64,000 nt of DNA from Wandonia sp964447015 (GCA_964447015.1 CAYUQU010000003.1:1-64000), one strand, 5' to 3'. Positions 8,355-18,644 are shown, counted from the stretch's first letter. The notes: a model not told the origin generated them from the sequence alone. Program-made: numbers and translations.

Positions 8355-8380
8355 GACAACAAGACTCAAGACAACAAGAC
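8351..8380. repeat. 15-bp perfect tandem repeat, TCAAGACAACAAGAC x2
   Basis: Two exact adjacent copies of TCAAGACAACAAGAC lie in the intergenic space between aspS and the giant surface protein. A related degenerate tract occurs at 36161-36196. Confidence 0.85.
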
Positions 8381-8424
8381 TCATAGTAACTCAAGTCTAT
8401 TGTATTGAATCGCTGATAAGAAAA

Positions 8425-11400
8425 CTACCTCAAAAGATTCACATGTCCGCGGTGAAGTTCAGGTTTATCTACTCCCTTTACTTTCACCTTAATTTGCCAC
8501 ACATACGTTCCTTCTTGCATTAATTTTCCGCCATAAGTACCGTCCCAGCCAATATCAGCGTTCTCTGATTCGAAAATAATTTCTCCCCAACGGTTAAAAA
8601 TCAGCAAATTGTAACCATAAATATCAAATCCTGAAGTAAACACGGGAGAGAACGTTTCATTGAATTTATTTCCGTCTGGAGTAAATGTATTCGGCACGTA
8701 AAAAATCAACTCTTCGTTTACGACAATTAATTGTTGAATGGTATCTGTGCAGCCATTCGCACTGTATGCGATTAGTGTGACCAGATAATTCCCTTCATCT
8801 TCATATGCATAAATTGGACTGATTTCCGTGCTTGTTCCCGTATCATCTCCAAATTCCCATACATAATCTGTTGCGTTTGAAGAAGAATTAATGAAATCAA
8901 CCTGACCGTTGATTTCAACCGTAGTTGGTGAAACAATAAAACCTGCAACGGGATTTTCATCCACACACACGGCGTTTGGAATACTAAAACTATTTGAACA
9001 TCCTGCAGAGTATGTAACCGTTAAAGTGACATCATAACATCCTTCTGAGGTATAAATCGGATTTACCGAGCCACATCCATTAATTGTTTGTCCGTTACCT
9101 AAATTCCATGAGCACCCGATAGGATTTGGAAAAGCTGTCGTGTTTGTTAGTGTTACTTCTAATGGACTACAACCTGAAGAGTTAGTTACACTGAAAGAAG
9201 GAACTGGATTGGATGTAACTGTCACAGATACCTGATCTGAATTTTGACACCCATTAACATCTGTACCAACAACGGTATAAACAACTGTCCCCTGATTCTG
9301 CGTAAACGGCACACCATTTACAACTCCATTGTCCCAAGAATAGGACGTTCCTCCTGTGCCATTTAATGTGATTAACTGACCCTCACAGTTTGTTTGATCT
9401 GCTCCAGCATTGATGTTTGGCAAAGGATTTACGGTTACCACAGCCGAAACAGGAGTTGACACACATGTTCCTGTCGTTTCTGTCAAATAATAGGTTGTCG
9501 AACCTACTGTGTTTGTAGGTTGATGTGAGTTTCCTGTTCCAATCAAGTTTGTTAATTGAGCATCGCTATACCAGTTTAACTGCCCTCCAGAACTTGGGTT
9601 TCCCGTCAAAATATTTATCGGTTGACCCGCACAATACACCCCTGCTCCGCCAATTGTGGGTGTGGGTAATGGATTTATTGTTATTGTAAACGTAATTAGA
9701 TCTCCAGCACATCCAGGAATTGAAGGAGTAACTGTAATTGTAGCCGTAACCGCTGAGGCTCCGTTGTTTGTTCCTGTAAAAGTTCCAATGTTTCCTGTTC
9801 CAGATCCTGCTAACCCTATGGTCGTATTTGAGTTCGTCCATGTATACGTTGCAGTTCCCGATGATGAGGTAAAGTTGGGTACAGTTACCGACTGATTGTG
9901 ACATTGTGTAATGTCTTGAACAGCATTCATGACTGGAGGCGAGGTAGTCTGAACTTGAGCTGATCCCGATACAGTTCCTGTACAATTCGCATCTGAAACA
10001 GAAATAAGACTGTAGTTACCTGTACTTGGTGGTGTATAAGTCAACGGTGAAGTTGACGAAGTCAGTTGAATAGTGTTGGTGCCGTCAGACAAGTCGACTG
10101 TCCAATCTGGTTGACCTGTAAAACTGATGGTTAAATCAGGTAAAGGACTTCCCGCACAAACTTCTCCACCGCCTGATAAGGTAGCTGTTGGAACTGCTAA
10201 AATCGTTACATCCTCGATGTGCGCAACCTGTGCACATCCTCCAGCTGCAGGAATAGTATTTGTAACCTGATAAGTTCCCGCTTGACTTGACGCCAAGTTT
10301 ATCACGCCTGTATTGCTATTTACAACCAGACCAGCGTTTGATGAAGTGTATACACCTGAATTTGCTCCTGGTGCCAACTGAGGTGAAGGATTTGCATCAT
10401 TGAGGCAGTATGGTCCACTATATGTAAAATCTGCAGCAGGCGCATTTGTAATTGTGAGATTTTGTGTGGAGGATGCAGAACAAGGTCCAGAAGTGGTATA
10501 ATTAATCGTATATGTTCCTGTAGGGGTCGCGCTGACATCCACTTCTCCGGTTTGTGTATTGATAAAAGTAACTCCTGCTCCGCTAAACGTTCCTCCTGGT
10601 GTAGTAACAGTTGGAATTGGATTAGAACCAGAGACACATATTGTTGAAGGATTATAATTGAATGTAGGGTCTTCAGTTGGATTTACTGTTACCGTAATGT
10701 TCGATGGTGTTCCTGAACATCCTGACGCACTTGGTGTAACGGTGTATGTAGCTGTACCAGCTCCAGCTCCTGTAGTGCTTATCGTTTGGTTTATCGTTGT
10801 GCCACTTCCATTTGCAGCTCCTGAAACACCACTTTGGTTTACCGTCCAATTGAACGTAGTTCCACCAACTGCTGAACTTAGATTAATCGATGTAGATTGC
10901 CCCGAACAAATTGTTTGAGAGGTCGGATTTGCTACTACATTTGGCGGTGGATTTATAGTGATGACCACATTTATTGGCGCCCCAACACAGCCATTTGCTG
11001 ATGGTGTAATGGTATAAGTAACAGTGCCTGCAGAAGATCCTGTTGCTGTTAGTGTTTGATTGATTGTCGCACTGCTTCCTGCCGATTGACCTGAAGCTCC
11101 AGATGCTGTTGCTGTCCAAGAAAATGTCGTCCCTACCACATTTGATGTAAGAGAGACATTCGCATTTTGTCCACTACAAATTGTTGCACTTGCAGGCGTT
11201 GCCGTGACGTTTGGTGTTGGATTTACCGTTATTAAGACATTAATTGGAGAACCTAAACAACCACTTGCTGATGGCGTAATCGTGTAAGTCGCAGTTCCAG
11301 AAGTCGTTCCCACATTACTCAGCGTTTGGTTTATCGTTGTACCACTTCCATTTGCAGCTCCTGAAACACCACTTTGGTTTACCGTCCAATTGAACGTAGT

Positions 11401-13719
11401 TCCACCAACTGCTGAACTTAGATTAATCGATGTAGATTGCCCCGAACAAATTGTTTGAGAGGTCGGATTTGCTACTACATTTGGCGGTGGATTTATAGTG
11501 ATGACCACATTTATTGGCGCCCCAACACAGCCATTTGCTGATGGTGTAATGGTATAAGTAACAGTGCCTGCAGAAGATCCTGTTGCTGTTAGTGTTTGAT
11601 TGATTGTCGCACTGCTTCCTGCCGATTGACCTGAAGCTCCAGATGCTGTTGCTGTCCAAGAAAATGTCGTTCCTGCCACATTTGATGTAAGAGAGATATT
11701 CGCATTTTGTCCACTACAAATTGTTGCATTTGCAGGAGTTGCTATTGCGTTTGGAGTTGGATTTACCGTTACGGGCACAGTTATCGGATTGCCTGTACAA
11801 CCACTTGCTGTTGCCGTAACTGTATATGTTGCCGTTCCGGGAGTTGCTCCAGCATTCGTCAATGTGTGATTAATCGTTCCACCACTTCCGTTTGAAGCTC
11901 CTGAAACACCACTTTGTGCCACCGTCCAGTTAAACGTTGCTCCTGCAGTTCCCGAAGTCAGTGTTACTCCAACTTGTTGCCCACTACAAATAGTTTGTGG
12001 ATTAGGGTTTGCTGTTACAGTAGGTCCAGGATTTACCGTAATATTTCTAGAACTTGTTACTTGATTTCCACAAGCGTCGGTAACTATAGAATAGAGTGTA
12101 AATGTTCCTGAATTTGGAAAGTTTATGGACGTCGATGCTCCTGTCCCTACAGAAGGAGCTCCCCCAGCATTTAAGCTCCAATTGTAGTTATAAGGAGGGA
12201 CGCCAAAAGAAGAGGTTGTTGTTGCTGTGATATTTTGCCCCTGACAAATAGTTGTAGCGGATAAAGTGATTGGATTCACTGTGTTTTGATACTCTATGGT
12301 TCTACCCGTTACTGTCATCGTCCAAGGAGAAATGGCACCGATACATGCGTTACTACATCCTCCACCAGCACTGTAACAACGATGGAAACGCAGTGAGAAA
12401 TTCAAGTTCTGAGGTGTACATGATGGTGCGGGAAGACAACTGTTAAAGTCAGAGAATATAGAAATATTCGATCCATTACAATCACCAGCGCTAGGGTTGT
12501 TACAAAACCAATAAAAATTTGCGGGCCCTGGACTGCGACATGATCCTAAGTACAATGTAATAGCTCCTTCAGATCTAAAACAGGGTGAAGTTGCTCTGTA
12601 ATTGAATGACCACGAAATATCTGTTACTGTAGCATTTGCTGGAGTTGGTACGGTTAGATTGTAAGTGCAATAACCTGTGAAACACGTTGCATTATACCCT
12701 GAACCTGTAATTGAAGCCTGAGCCAATGTGTTGGTACTGGTAACTATAGGATCAATTACCAATTCATCATATAATTGAAGGTAATGCGTAATCCAATTTA
12801 CAGGTACAGCCACATCCAAGTAATTATTATTAATTCGATAGCTTGCTTCGGAAACTTCATCCTTTTCTCCTCCTCTGGGATAAATAATTGCAGGGCTGAT
12901 TTCCAATAGTGTTTCTGTTTGGTTCTTATAATGAACTGTACCCACACTTTCCGTCAGACCTGGTGTTTCTTCAAAAGATAATTTTCCTTGACTGGAGTCT
13001 TCAAATTTGTCCCTGAAAAGGATAAAATCGTATCCAGTAAACTCTAATTCGCGTACAATGAAATTCGTTTTAATACTTCCTCTCAAGGTGTTCATCTCCG
13101 CATCAATTCCTGGAAAAATGTTGTGAATCAAGATTCCGTCATCTCCAGCGGTAAAGTCAGACCAATTAGCTTGAGCCAAAATTTGTTCCTGCTCGTCTTT
13201 CAATCCCACTAAAATCCATTGGTTAAAGGACACCGAACCGAAAGGTGTTTTGATGAAAGACAATTTGTTTTGCGTGTTAAATCCTACACCATCAAATTGG
13301 TTTAATGCGGCAAATATAGTTGTAGATTGTGGTCTTATGCGAGAATCTATTGTAATCCATTGACCGTTTTTCATGTAGTGTAGTGCACCATATGATTGCT
13401 GTTGGTAAAACTCGGCAGGATTATTTATATTAATAAAATAGCGTTCGTTTTCTTTTCTTTTCTCTAGCACCTCTACACATTCGCTACATGGGGCATCATG
13501 TGGTAATTTTCCGAATTCAGGGTGAGATTCAAAAGCGTCAGAATTAAATTGTTTCCAATATGGTAGATTTTGAACATTCTCTTCTGAAAAAGTCAAATAA
13601 TTCCGCTCTGAAGCGACCATACCGTTTGGAAAATCTTCTTGTGCAAAAAATGCCCCCCAAAAAAACACCAAAAAGAATGTACAGTAAAAAACTGAGCAAC
13701 TGAAGTAGCGCTTCTCCAT
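8425..13719 (-). CDS. Giant secreted PKD-repeat protein with gliding-motility-type (T9SS type B) C-terminus
   Basis: A 1764-residue surface protein. Residues 1-26 are a signal peptide (VFYCTFFLVFFWGAFFAQ). An N-terminal region of about 300 residues of unknown fold and a Cys-rich part (about 330-470) follow. Then come about six tandem PKD-like modules of about 90 residues, each opening with a pattern like PNVVANPTSQTICSGQ and ending in TVTPSASGC..P..V.VTVNP. Further Ig/PKD-like domains run to residue about 1665 (VWEFGDDTG is a PKD core). The last 95 residues are the gliding-motility-associated C-terminal domain (FYVPNTFTPDGNKFNE, LLIFNRWGEIIFES, WDGTYGG, HRGHVNLLR), a T9SS export and anchoring signal. 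It is probably an adhesin. Residues about 650-980 include a recent 180-residue duplication. The 3' neighbour gene shares the C-terminal domain. Confidence 0.9.
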   Translation of the reverse strand: MEKRYFSCSVFYCTFFLVFFWGAFFAQEDFPNGMVASERNYLTFSEENVQNLPYWKQFNSDAFESHPEFGKLPHDAPCSECVEVLEKRKENERYFININNPAEFYQQQSYGALHYMKNGQWITIDSRIRPQSTTIFAALNQFDGVGFNTQNKLSFIKTPFGSVSFNQWILVGLKDEQEQILAQANWSDFTAGDDGILIHNIFPGIDAEMNTLRGSIKTNFIVRELEFTGYDFILFRDKFEDSSQGKLSFEETPGLTESVGTVHYKNQTETLLEISPAIIYPRGGEKDEVSEASYRINNNYLDVAVPVNWITHYLQLYDELVIDPIVTSTNTLAQASITGSGYNATCFTGYCTYNLTVPTPANATVTDISWSFNYRATSPCFRSEGAITLYLGSCRSPGPANFYWFCNNPSAGDCNGSNISIFSDFNSCLPAPSCTPQNLNFSLRFHRCYSAGGGCSNACIGAISPWTMTVTGRTIEYQNTVNPITLSATTICQGQNITATTTSSFGVPPYNYNWSLNAGGAPSVGTGASTSINFPNSGTFTLYSIVTDACGNQVTSSRNITVNPGPTVTANPNPQTICSGQQVGVTLTSGTAGATFNWTVAQSGVSGASNGSGGTINHTLTNAGATPGTATYTVTATASGCTGNPITVPVTVNPTPNAIATPANATICSGQNANISLTSNVAGTTFSWTATASGASGQSAGSSATINQTLTATGSSAGTVTYTITPSANGCVGAPINVVITINPPPNVVANPTSQTICSGQSTSINLSSAVGGTTFNWTVNQSGVSGAANGSGTTINQTLSNVGTTSGTATYTITPSASGCLGSPINVLITVNPTPNVTATPASATICSGQNANVSLTSNVVGTTFSWTATASGASGQSAGSSATINQTLTATGSSAGTVTYTITPSANGCVGAPINVVITINPPPNVVANPTSQTICSGQSTSINLSSAVGGTTFNWTVNQSGVSGAANGSGTTINQTISTTGAGAGTATYTVTPSASGCSGTPSNITVTVNPTEDPTFNYNPSTICVSGSNPIPTVTTPGGTFSGAGVTFINTQTGEVDVSATPTGTYTINYTTSGPCSASSTQNLTITNAPAADFTYSGPYCLNDANPSPQLAPGANSGVYTSSNAGLVVNSNTGVINLASSQAGTYQVTNTIPAAGGCAQVAHIEDVTILAVPTATLSGGGEVCAGSPLPDLTISFTGQPDWTVDLSDGTNTIQLTSSTSPLTYTPPSTGNYSLISVSDANCTGTVSGSAQVQTTSPPVMNAVQDITQCHNQSVTVPNFTSSSGTATYTWTNSNTTIGLAGSGTGNIGTFTGTNNGASAVTATITVTPSIPGCAGDLITFTITINPLPTPTIGGAGVYCAGQPINILTGNPSSGGQLNWYSDAQLTNLIGTGNSHQPTNTVGSTTYYLTETTGTCVSTPVSAVVTVNPLPNINAGADQTNCEGQLITLNGTGGTSYSWDNGVVNGVPFTQNQGTVVYTVVGTDVNGCQNSDQVSVTVTSNPVPSFSVTNSSGCSPLEVTLTNTTAFPNPIGCSWNLGNGQTINGCGSVNPIYTSEGCYDVTLTVTYSAGCSNSFSIPNAVCVDENPVAGFIVSPTTVEINGQVDFINSSSNATDYVWEFGDDTGTSTEISPIYAYEDEGNYLVTLIAYSANGCTDTIQQLIVVNEELIFYVPNTFTPDGNKFNETFSPVFTSGFDIYGYNLLIFNRWGEIIFESENADIGWDGTYGGKLMQEGTYVWQIKVKVKGVDKPELHRGHVNLLR
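10783..11771 (-). repeat. 449-bp near-identical direct duplication (10783-11231 and 11323-11771)
   Basis: The two copies are offset by exactly 540 bp, equal to two 90-residue PKD-like modules. The central 329 bp (10802-11130 and 11342-11670) are identical base for base. About a dozen differences lie at the two flanks. Coding translates in frame in both copies, so the protein repeats about 110 residues without change. Confidence 0.93.
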
Positions 13720-13878
13720 AGTAAATAGTAATAAGTTTAAGCCAAACTAACTATAAAGTTATAAGAAAATATAACATATCCAACTAATTTTAACAGAAAT
13801 TTCAGATATCGAGAACAAATATCACAACGTGTATAGTTAATTATTTGAATGCCAAATGGTAATATGTTGATTTGCGAA

Positions 13879-16800
13879 TTACCTTAAGATGTTCACGTGA
13901 CCACGGTGGCTTTCGGGCTTATCTACTTGTGACACTTCAAATGTAATTTGCCAAATGTACGTTCCCGTCGGCATAATGTTTCCACCATAAGTCCCATCCC
14001 ATCCAATTGAAGGGTTATTTGATTCAAATAAAATCTCACCCCATCGATTGAATATAAGTAAGTTGAATTTATATGGGTCGAACCCTGAAGTGAAAATCGG
14101 TAAAAATTCTTCATTGAACTTATCTCCATCAGGAGTAAAAGAATTTGGGACGTAAAAAATAAGCTCTTCTTTGATGAAAATTAACTGTGTCGTAGTATCA
14201 ACGCATCCATTTTCATTATATGCCATTAATACTACTTCAAAAAAACCTGGTTCTTCGTAAATATGTGAGGGGTTTTCTTCGAGGTTTTGCCCACTATAAT
14301 CTCCAAATTCCCAAATATAATCGACAGCATCAACAGATGTGTTAATGAAATTGACAGTTGGATTTAATGTCGTAACTTCATCTGGTGTTGTGTAAAAGTC
14401 GGCATTCGGCTGACCGTAAACACAAACAGCATCTAAAGCACTGGTTGTATTCGAGCATCCCTCATTTGTGGTTACAGTGAGGGACACATTGGCACACCCT
14501 TCGTTGGTATATATGTGATTTACTGAATTGCATCCCGAACCTGAAGTTCCATCTCCAAAATTCCAGCTACAATTTGCCAAATTAGCTCCTATTGTTGTAT
14601 TGACAAAAACAGCTTCGATTGGTGCACAACCTGAAATATTTTGTACTAAAAAAGTTGGATTTGGAAGGGGAAAAACTGTTACTGTAACCTGATCTACGTT
14701 CATGCACCCGTTCGCGTCTTGACCGACAACGGTGTAAGTTGTCGAACCAACGGGTTGTGTAAACGGCTGACCATTAATCACACTATTGTCCCAAACATAA
14801 TTGACTGCTCCAGTTGCTGAAAGTATAACTTGAGTTCCTGAACAAACTTGCTGGTCTATCCCTGCCGACACATTAGGGAGTGGGTTAACGGTTACCATAA
14901 CCTCATCTGAGTTTGAGCACCCATTTGCGTCTGAACCAGTTACCGTATAGGTTTGAGTTGTCCCTGGACTAAAAGCAATATTGTCTTGAACACCATTGCT
15001 CCATTGATATGTATTTGCACCTGATCCTTGTAATACTACATTGTCCCCCACACAAATAGTTTGATCATTTCCTGCAAACACATTTGGTAGTGGGTTAACG
15101 GTTATCAACACATCATCTGTTGCAGTACAACCAAACTGATCCGTAGCAGTGACCGTATATGTCATTGTCATTCCTGGCGTAAATGCTACTCCATCTACAA
15201 TGCCGTTATCCCAAATAAAAGTTCCCGTGCCAGCAGCACTAAGCACAATTGATTCTCCTTCACAAACTGCTTGGTCAATTCCTGCCGAAACCACAACAAC
15301 ACTTCCATCTTGCTGCACATTCACTACTTGAGCAACTTGACAATCATTTAAGTCTCTAACTCGAATATTATAAACTCCGGCTGATAAATTATCGAAGGTT
15401 CCTCCAATTTGATATGTTAATCCGTTGTCAATGCTATATTCATACCCTGGAGTTCCTCCGTTTGCAACAATATCTATCTCTCCATTTGCCGCACTACACA
15501 GCTCGTTAGTTACAGTGACATCCAAAATTAATTCATCTGGTTCAGCGATAGAAAAATCTACTGTTTCCTCACATGACAGACATTCTTTAAAGGAGATGTC
15601 ATCCAATGCAAAATCATTTCCGGATGGAGTCGTATTTTGATTTACAATACAAATTGTTGCTGTTGTTGCAGCTCCAGAATACCAAGTGCCAAAAAATTGA
15701 CTCCAAAGATTACTGACATTTGGTGCAGAAAAAACAGGTCCCAATAAATCTCCATTTGCCGAAAATTGTAGTTGAGCAGGTGATGAAGGGTGTAACGAAG
15801 AGACCCATGATGAAAATACGTAGTATGTATTTGGGGTGACATTAATAGTTTGACACCAGACATTCGTATTGGGGAATTCACTTCCATTTACTTGCATAAA
15901 ATTACCATCTCCACCATATCCAATCCCTTGAAATCCACCATGGTGCAGATTTGCATTATGACCAATCAAATATTGTCCCCCAGGTAAATCATTACTACCA
16001 CTGAAGCAGTTTGTACAATAGTTGTAGTCGCTGAGAAAACTATTATTTCCGTTCTCAAAATGACCATTCTCCACAAGTTCGTTTCCATACATCTTACAAC
16101 TGTCCATAACTTGAACGCTGTAGTTTCCTGATCCAAGGTTGCTTATTGCTAAGTCAGTAGTATTTCCATTTGACCATTCGTGTTGATATGGATTTCCATT
16201 ACCTCCAATAGGATTAATCGATGCGCTCCCGTCAGCAATACCATTACAGCTTGCATCAACTACATTAAGGTTTGCGACCAAAGCAGGATTATTTGCTATC
16301 GTAACCGTTGTGGATGCCACACAGTTTACATTTGATCTTGCATATACAGTATAATTGCCTGGAGCGAGATTATCAAATGCAGAGGAAGGGAAAAAATTTG
16401 TACCGTCAATAGAGTAAGAATACGGTAAATAACCTCCATTTCCAGAAATATCAAGTGCTCCTGTTGAAGTGTTTTCGCACACTACTGGTGAACTTGAAGC
16501 ATTGACGCCCAAGGCAGTGGGGTATGGATAAGGAATTGGTTGGAACTGAGGCGCACCAACTGCCACTCCGTTCCACGTCGCGTTTCCTTGAACATTCAGA
16601 TAATTTCCCTCAAACTTATAGTATGCAAGTAATCCTGGTTGAGCGGTAGGGGTTGGTAAATCGAGCATATTTTGTGCAATTTCAGCTTGAGTGCGTGCCA
16701 CATTCCAGATTCGAACCTCATCTATAAACCCGTTGAATTGTTCACATTGACATGAAGATTGTTGTCCAATAGCTGTGATCAAATTGTTCTGAACCATGTT

Positions 16801-17196
16801 TCCTGTCCAAGGCATTTCTCCCGTCAAACAGCCATTGACATAGTAACGTAAAAACTGTCCATTGTAAGTTGCGGCCAAATGATATGTTTCTCCTTGCGTC
16901 AATGTTACTCCAGCTGCTGCAGCTCCACCAAAAGCTGCGAATCCTGAAGTAGTTGTTATCTCAAAACTTCCTGGACGAAACAAATAATTCACATTGCTCG
17001 GATCTGTATGTTTTGACACTATATTAACGGACGGGTTGGTATAATTAACTAGTGCTTCAACTGTAAGTTGATCTCCTGGCACATCTAAGTCACCTATTCT
17101 TACATAGTTTATCGGTCCGTTCAACAAGAGTGAATTTTGTGCAAAAGAAAAATTTCCCAGCACAATGAAAAGCATCAAACAAAATTTCTGAATCAT
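13879..17196 (-). CDS. Secreted LamG/SprB-repeat/PKD protein with gliding-motility-type C-terminus
   Basis: A 1105-residue surface protein and neighbour paralogue of the giant PKD protein. Residues 1-19 form a signal peptide (MIQKFCLMLFIVLGNFSFA). Residues about 25-200 are a LamG/concanavalin-type domain (FNGFIDEVRIWNVARTQAEI is the typical C-terminal LamG sequence). SprB-like repeats follow, with ISGNGGYLPYSYSIDGTNFF and ANGGTPGYEYSIDNGLTY. Further modules contain the core YTVTG.DANGCS...V.VTVNPLPN. A PKD domain (YIWEFGDYSG) and the roughly 95-residue gliding C-terminal domain (FYVPNSFTPDGDKFNE, IFNRWGEILFES, HRGHVNILR) end the protein. Export by T9SS and an adhesion or sugar-binding role are likely. 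It lies 159 bp upstream of the giant gene and is probably transcribed separately. Confidence 0.9.
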   Translation of the reverse strand: MIQKFCLMLFIVLGNFSFAQNSLLLNGPINYVRIGDLDVPGDQLTVEALVNYTNPSVNIVSKHTDPSNVNYLFRPGSFEITTTSGFAAFGGAAAAGVTLTQGETYHLAATYNGQFLRYYVNGCLTGEMPWTGNMVQNNLITAIGQQSSCQCEQFNGFIDEVRIWNVARTQAEIAQNMLDLPTPTAQPGLLAYYKFEGNYLNVQGNATWNGVAVGAPQFQPIPYPYPTALGVNASSSPVVCENTSTGALDISGNGGYLPYSYSIDGTNFFPSSAFDNLAPGNYTVYARSNVNCVASTTVTIANNPALVANLNVVDASCNGIADGSASINPIGGNGNPYQHEWSNGNTTDLAISNLGSGNYSVQVMDSCKMYGNELVENGHFENGNNSFLSDYNYCTNCFSGSNDLPGGQYLIGHNANLHHGGFQGIGYGGDGNFMQVNGSEFPNTNVWCQTINVTPNTYYVFSSWVSSLHPSSPAQLQFSANGDLLGPVFSAPNVSNLWSQFFGTWYSGAATTATICIVNQNTTPSGNDFALDDISFKECLSCEETVDFSIAEPDELILDVTVTNELCSAANGEIDIVANGGTPGYEYSIDNGLTYQIGGTFDNLSAGVYNIRVRDLNDCQVAQVVNVQQDGSVVVVSAGIDQAVCEGESIVLSAAGTGTFIWDNGIVDGVAFTPGMTMTYTVTATDQFGCTATDDVLITVNPLPNVFAGNDQTICVGDNVVLQGSGANTYQWSNGVQDNIAFSPGTTQTYTVTGSDANGCSNSDEVMVTVNPLPNVSAGIDQQVCSGTQVILSATGAVNYVWDNSVINGQPFTQPVGSTTYTVVGQDANGCMNVDQVTVTVFPLPNPTFLVQNISGCAPIEAVFVNTTIGANLANCSWNFGDGTSGSGCNSVNHIYTNEGCANVSLTVTTNEGCSNTTSALDAVCVYGQPNADFYTTPDEVTTLNPTVNFINTSVDAVDYIWEFGDYSGQNLEENPSHIYEEPGFFEVVLMAYNENGCVDTTTQLIFIKEELIFYVPNSFTPDGDKFNEEFLPIFTSGFDPYKFNLLIFNRWGEILFESNNPSIGWDGTYGGNIMPTGTYIWQITFEVSQVDKPESHRGHVNILR

Positions 17197-17356
17197 CTAA
17201 ATAGTAGTAAGTTTGAATGCAAATTTAAGCCGAAATGTGTCAATAAAAAAATTTCATTTTGAATGTACGGTGATATTTATCAAAATAAGATAGACTGAAT
17301 ACTATTTTTCACAGTTCAAACCAAACATTATCAAATAAATAGAGACAGCTGAAATG

Positions 17357-18112
17357 CTAATCCAACCAATAATAGTGGTAAACTTTTTGTTGCCTTGATT
17401 CTTCTATTTTCACAGGAACCTCATGTAAAGGGATGGATTCATAGACATCAGATTTAGATTTTTTAATCTTTATTTCATAAAGTGATGACGGCTCTCGAAA
17501 GGTTTGGGCATTGATGTATTTCCCTAATTCAAGTGTCGCACCTTTTTTTAACACGTGAATCACCGTTTGATTTGGGTTGTCTTTTAGTACCAACAAAAAC
17601 GTCAATTTCTTTTTTGTCTTATTAGTGAAAAACGTTTGTGTTTCCATTGGTGTAGCACATTCATTTTCCTTGACTTGTTTAATTTCTGGGCGTTGTGGAA
17701 ACTTTGTAGTTGGCTCAATTATCATAGTTGGTCTATTGTCGTGACTGTCTTCCGTTTTTGAAATTATACCACCTTCTTCGTCCAATACATAATTCGAACG
17801 ATACCACTGAATTCCACCATCAGGAGCTGAGCTATATTTAATCGTTTTAACTCCACCATTCTCATGATAGGTCAAGTAGACCGAAGAGTGACCTGCATAG
17901 TTTCTCCTATTGCCGTGATAAACTAATTCACCTTTTTTGTTGAACACTTCTACTTTTTCTTCCTTTTGGTTGGGGTTGTAAGGATTGTTTAGGTTGAATA
18001 TCGTTTCACGACTGGCTAATTCTCCAGTCTTATAGTGCTTTTCTATCACTTCTTGTCCGAAGCTAGATAGGCTCAAAAAGCAAATTATTAGTAGTGTAAA
18101 TATTTTTTCCAT
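17357..18112 (-). CDS. Exported protein with MORN/YwqK-like N-terminal region
   Basis: Start chosen at the ATG at 18112, because this gives a clear signal peptide (MEKIFTLLIICFLSLSSFGQ); a longer in-frame extension of 12 residues lacks one. The mature part opens with EKHYKTGELASRETIF and EVFNKKGELVYHGNRR, then YLTYHENGGVKTIKY. These are MORN-2/YwqK-type beta-hairpin repeats, common in Bacteroidota exported proteins. The C-terminal half (residues 145-250) looks like a small beta domain and carries no sorting tail. Function is unknown. The HTH gene ends 39 bp upstream on the same strand, so the two may be cotranscribed. Confidence 0.65.
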   Translation of the reverse strand: MEKIFTLLIICFLSLSSFGQEVIEKHYKTGELASRETIFNLNNPYNPNQKEEKVEVFNKKGELVYHGNRRNYAGHSSVYLTYHENGGVKTIKYSSAPDGGIQWYRSNYVLDEEGGIISKTEDSHDNRPTMIIEPTTKFPQRPEIKQVKENECATPMETQTFFTNKTKKKLTFLLVLKDNPNQTVIHVLKKGATLELGKYINAQTFREPSSLYEIKIKKSKSDVYESIPLHEVPVKIEESRQQKVYHYYWLD

Positions 18113-18151
18113 ACTGATTCTATGGCAATTCTTATGCCGAAAAATCAACGC

Positions 18152-18520
18152 TTACTTTTTTACTTTTTCTTCCAAAAGGGCATTGTATTTTTCCAACAAC
18201 CCAAAATACTTATTTTTCCAATATTCTGGATTGTCTTCGGGTTGGTGGTAATCCGCTTTGACCTCAATGGCTGTAGTTGTTTTTTCAGGAACGCGATAAC
18301 CTTTCAATGCGCTTATTTCAGATGTAAAATCATGGTGAATGATTTTACCAATTTCGAGAATAGTTTCAACAGGAATTTGCGGATTTTCAAACAGGTTGTA
18401 CACATGCCGTCTACTTCTCCCCAAGCGTTTAGCCAATTGTGTAATCGGAAAACCACTATGGCGAACTGCTGCCTCAACTATCTCTCCACGATGCTTCATG
18501 TATACAAGTTTATACAGCAT
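18152..18520 (-). CDS. Helix-turn-helix DNA-binding protein with C-terminal coiled coil
   Basis: A 122-residue putative regulator. The segment IVEAAVRHSGFPITQLAKRLGRSRRHVYNLFENP (residues about 13-46) has the look of an XRE/lambda-repressor-like HTH. The C-terminal 30 residues, YWKNKYFGLLEKYNALLEEKVKK, form a leucine-rich helix able to dimerise. This two-part layout is frequent in uncharacterised Bacteroidota regulators. The start could be the ATG at 18520 or at 18499 (MKHRGEIVEAAV); the second keeps the whole HTH. It is divergent from a small gene at 18645, with about 125 bp between them holding the opposite-strand promoter, so autoregulation of that space is possible. Confidence 0.68.
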   Translation of the reverse strand: MLYKLVYMKHRGEIVEAAVRHSGFPITQLAKRLGRSRRHVYNLFENPQIPVETILEIGKIIHHDFTSEISALKGYRVPEKTTTAIEVKADYHQPEDNPEYWKNKYFGLLEKYNALLEEKVKK

Positions 18521-18543
18521 TTTGTGTATTATAATTTACGTAA

Positions 18544-18577
18544 TTTGCGCATTAATGTAAAATATTTTATATCTTTG
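18544..18577 (+). promoter_or_regulatory. Putative promoter TTTG-N22-TATCTTTG
   Basis: The boxes TTTG (18544-18547) and TATCTTTG (18570-18577) match the Bacteroidota -33/-7 elements, with a 22-base spacer. The start site would fall near 18584, about 60 bp before the gene at 18645. Confidence 0.6.
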
Positions 18578-18644
18578 AGAACACGTTTACAAAATAGATT
18601 GAACAATTTTAACCTGAATTTGTATTTTATGGAAAAAGAATACC

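Noticed and set aside
8351..8380. CRISPR or satellite array at the aspS upstream repeat
   Set aside because: Only two adjacent 15-bp copies without spacers.
10883..11659. Two identical 78-residue minus-strand frames
   Set aside because: They are out-of-frame readings of the duplicated PKD modules and only reflect the DNA repeat.
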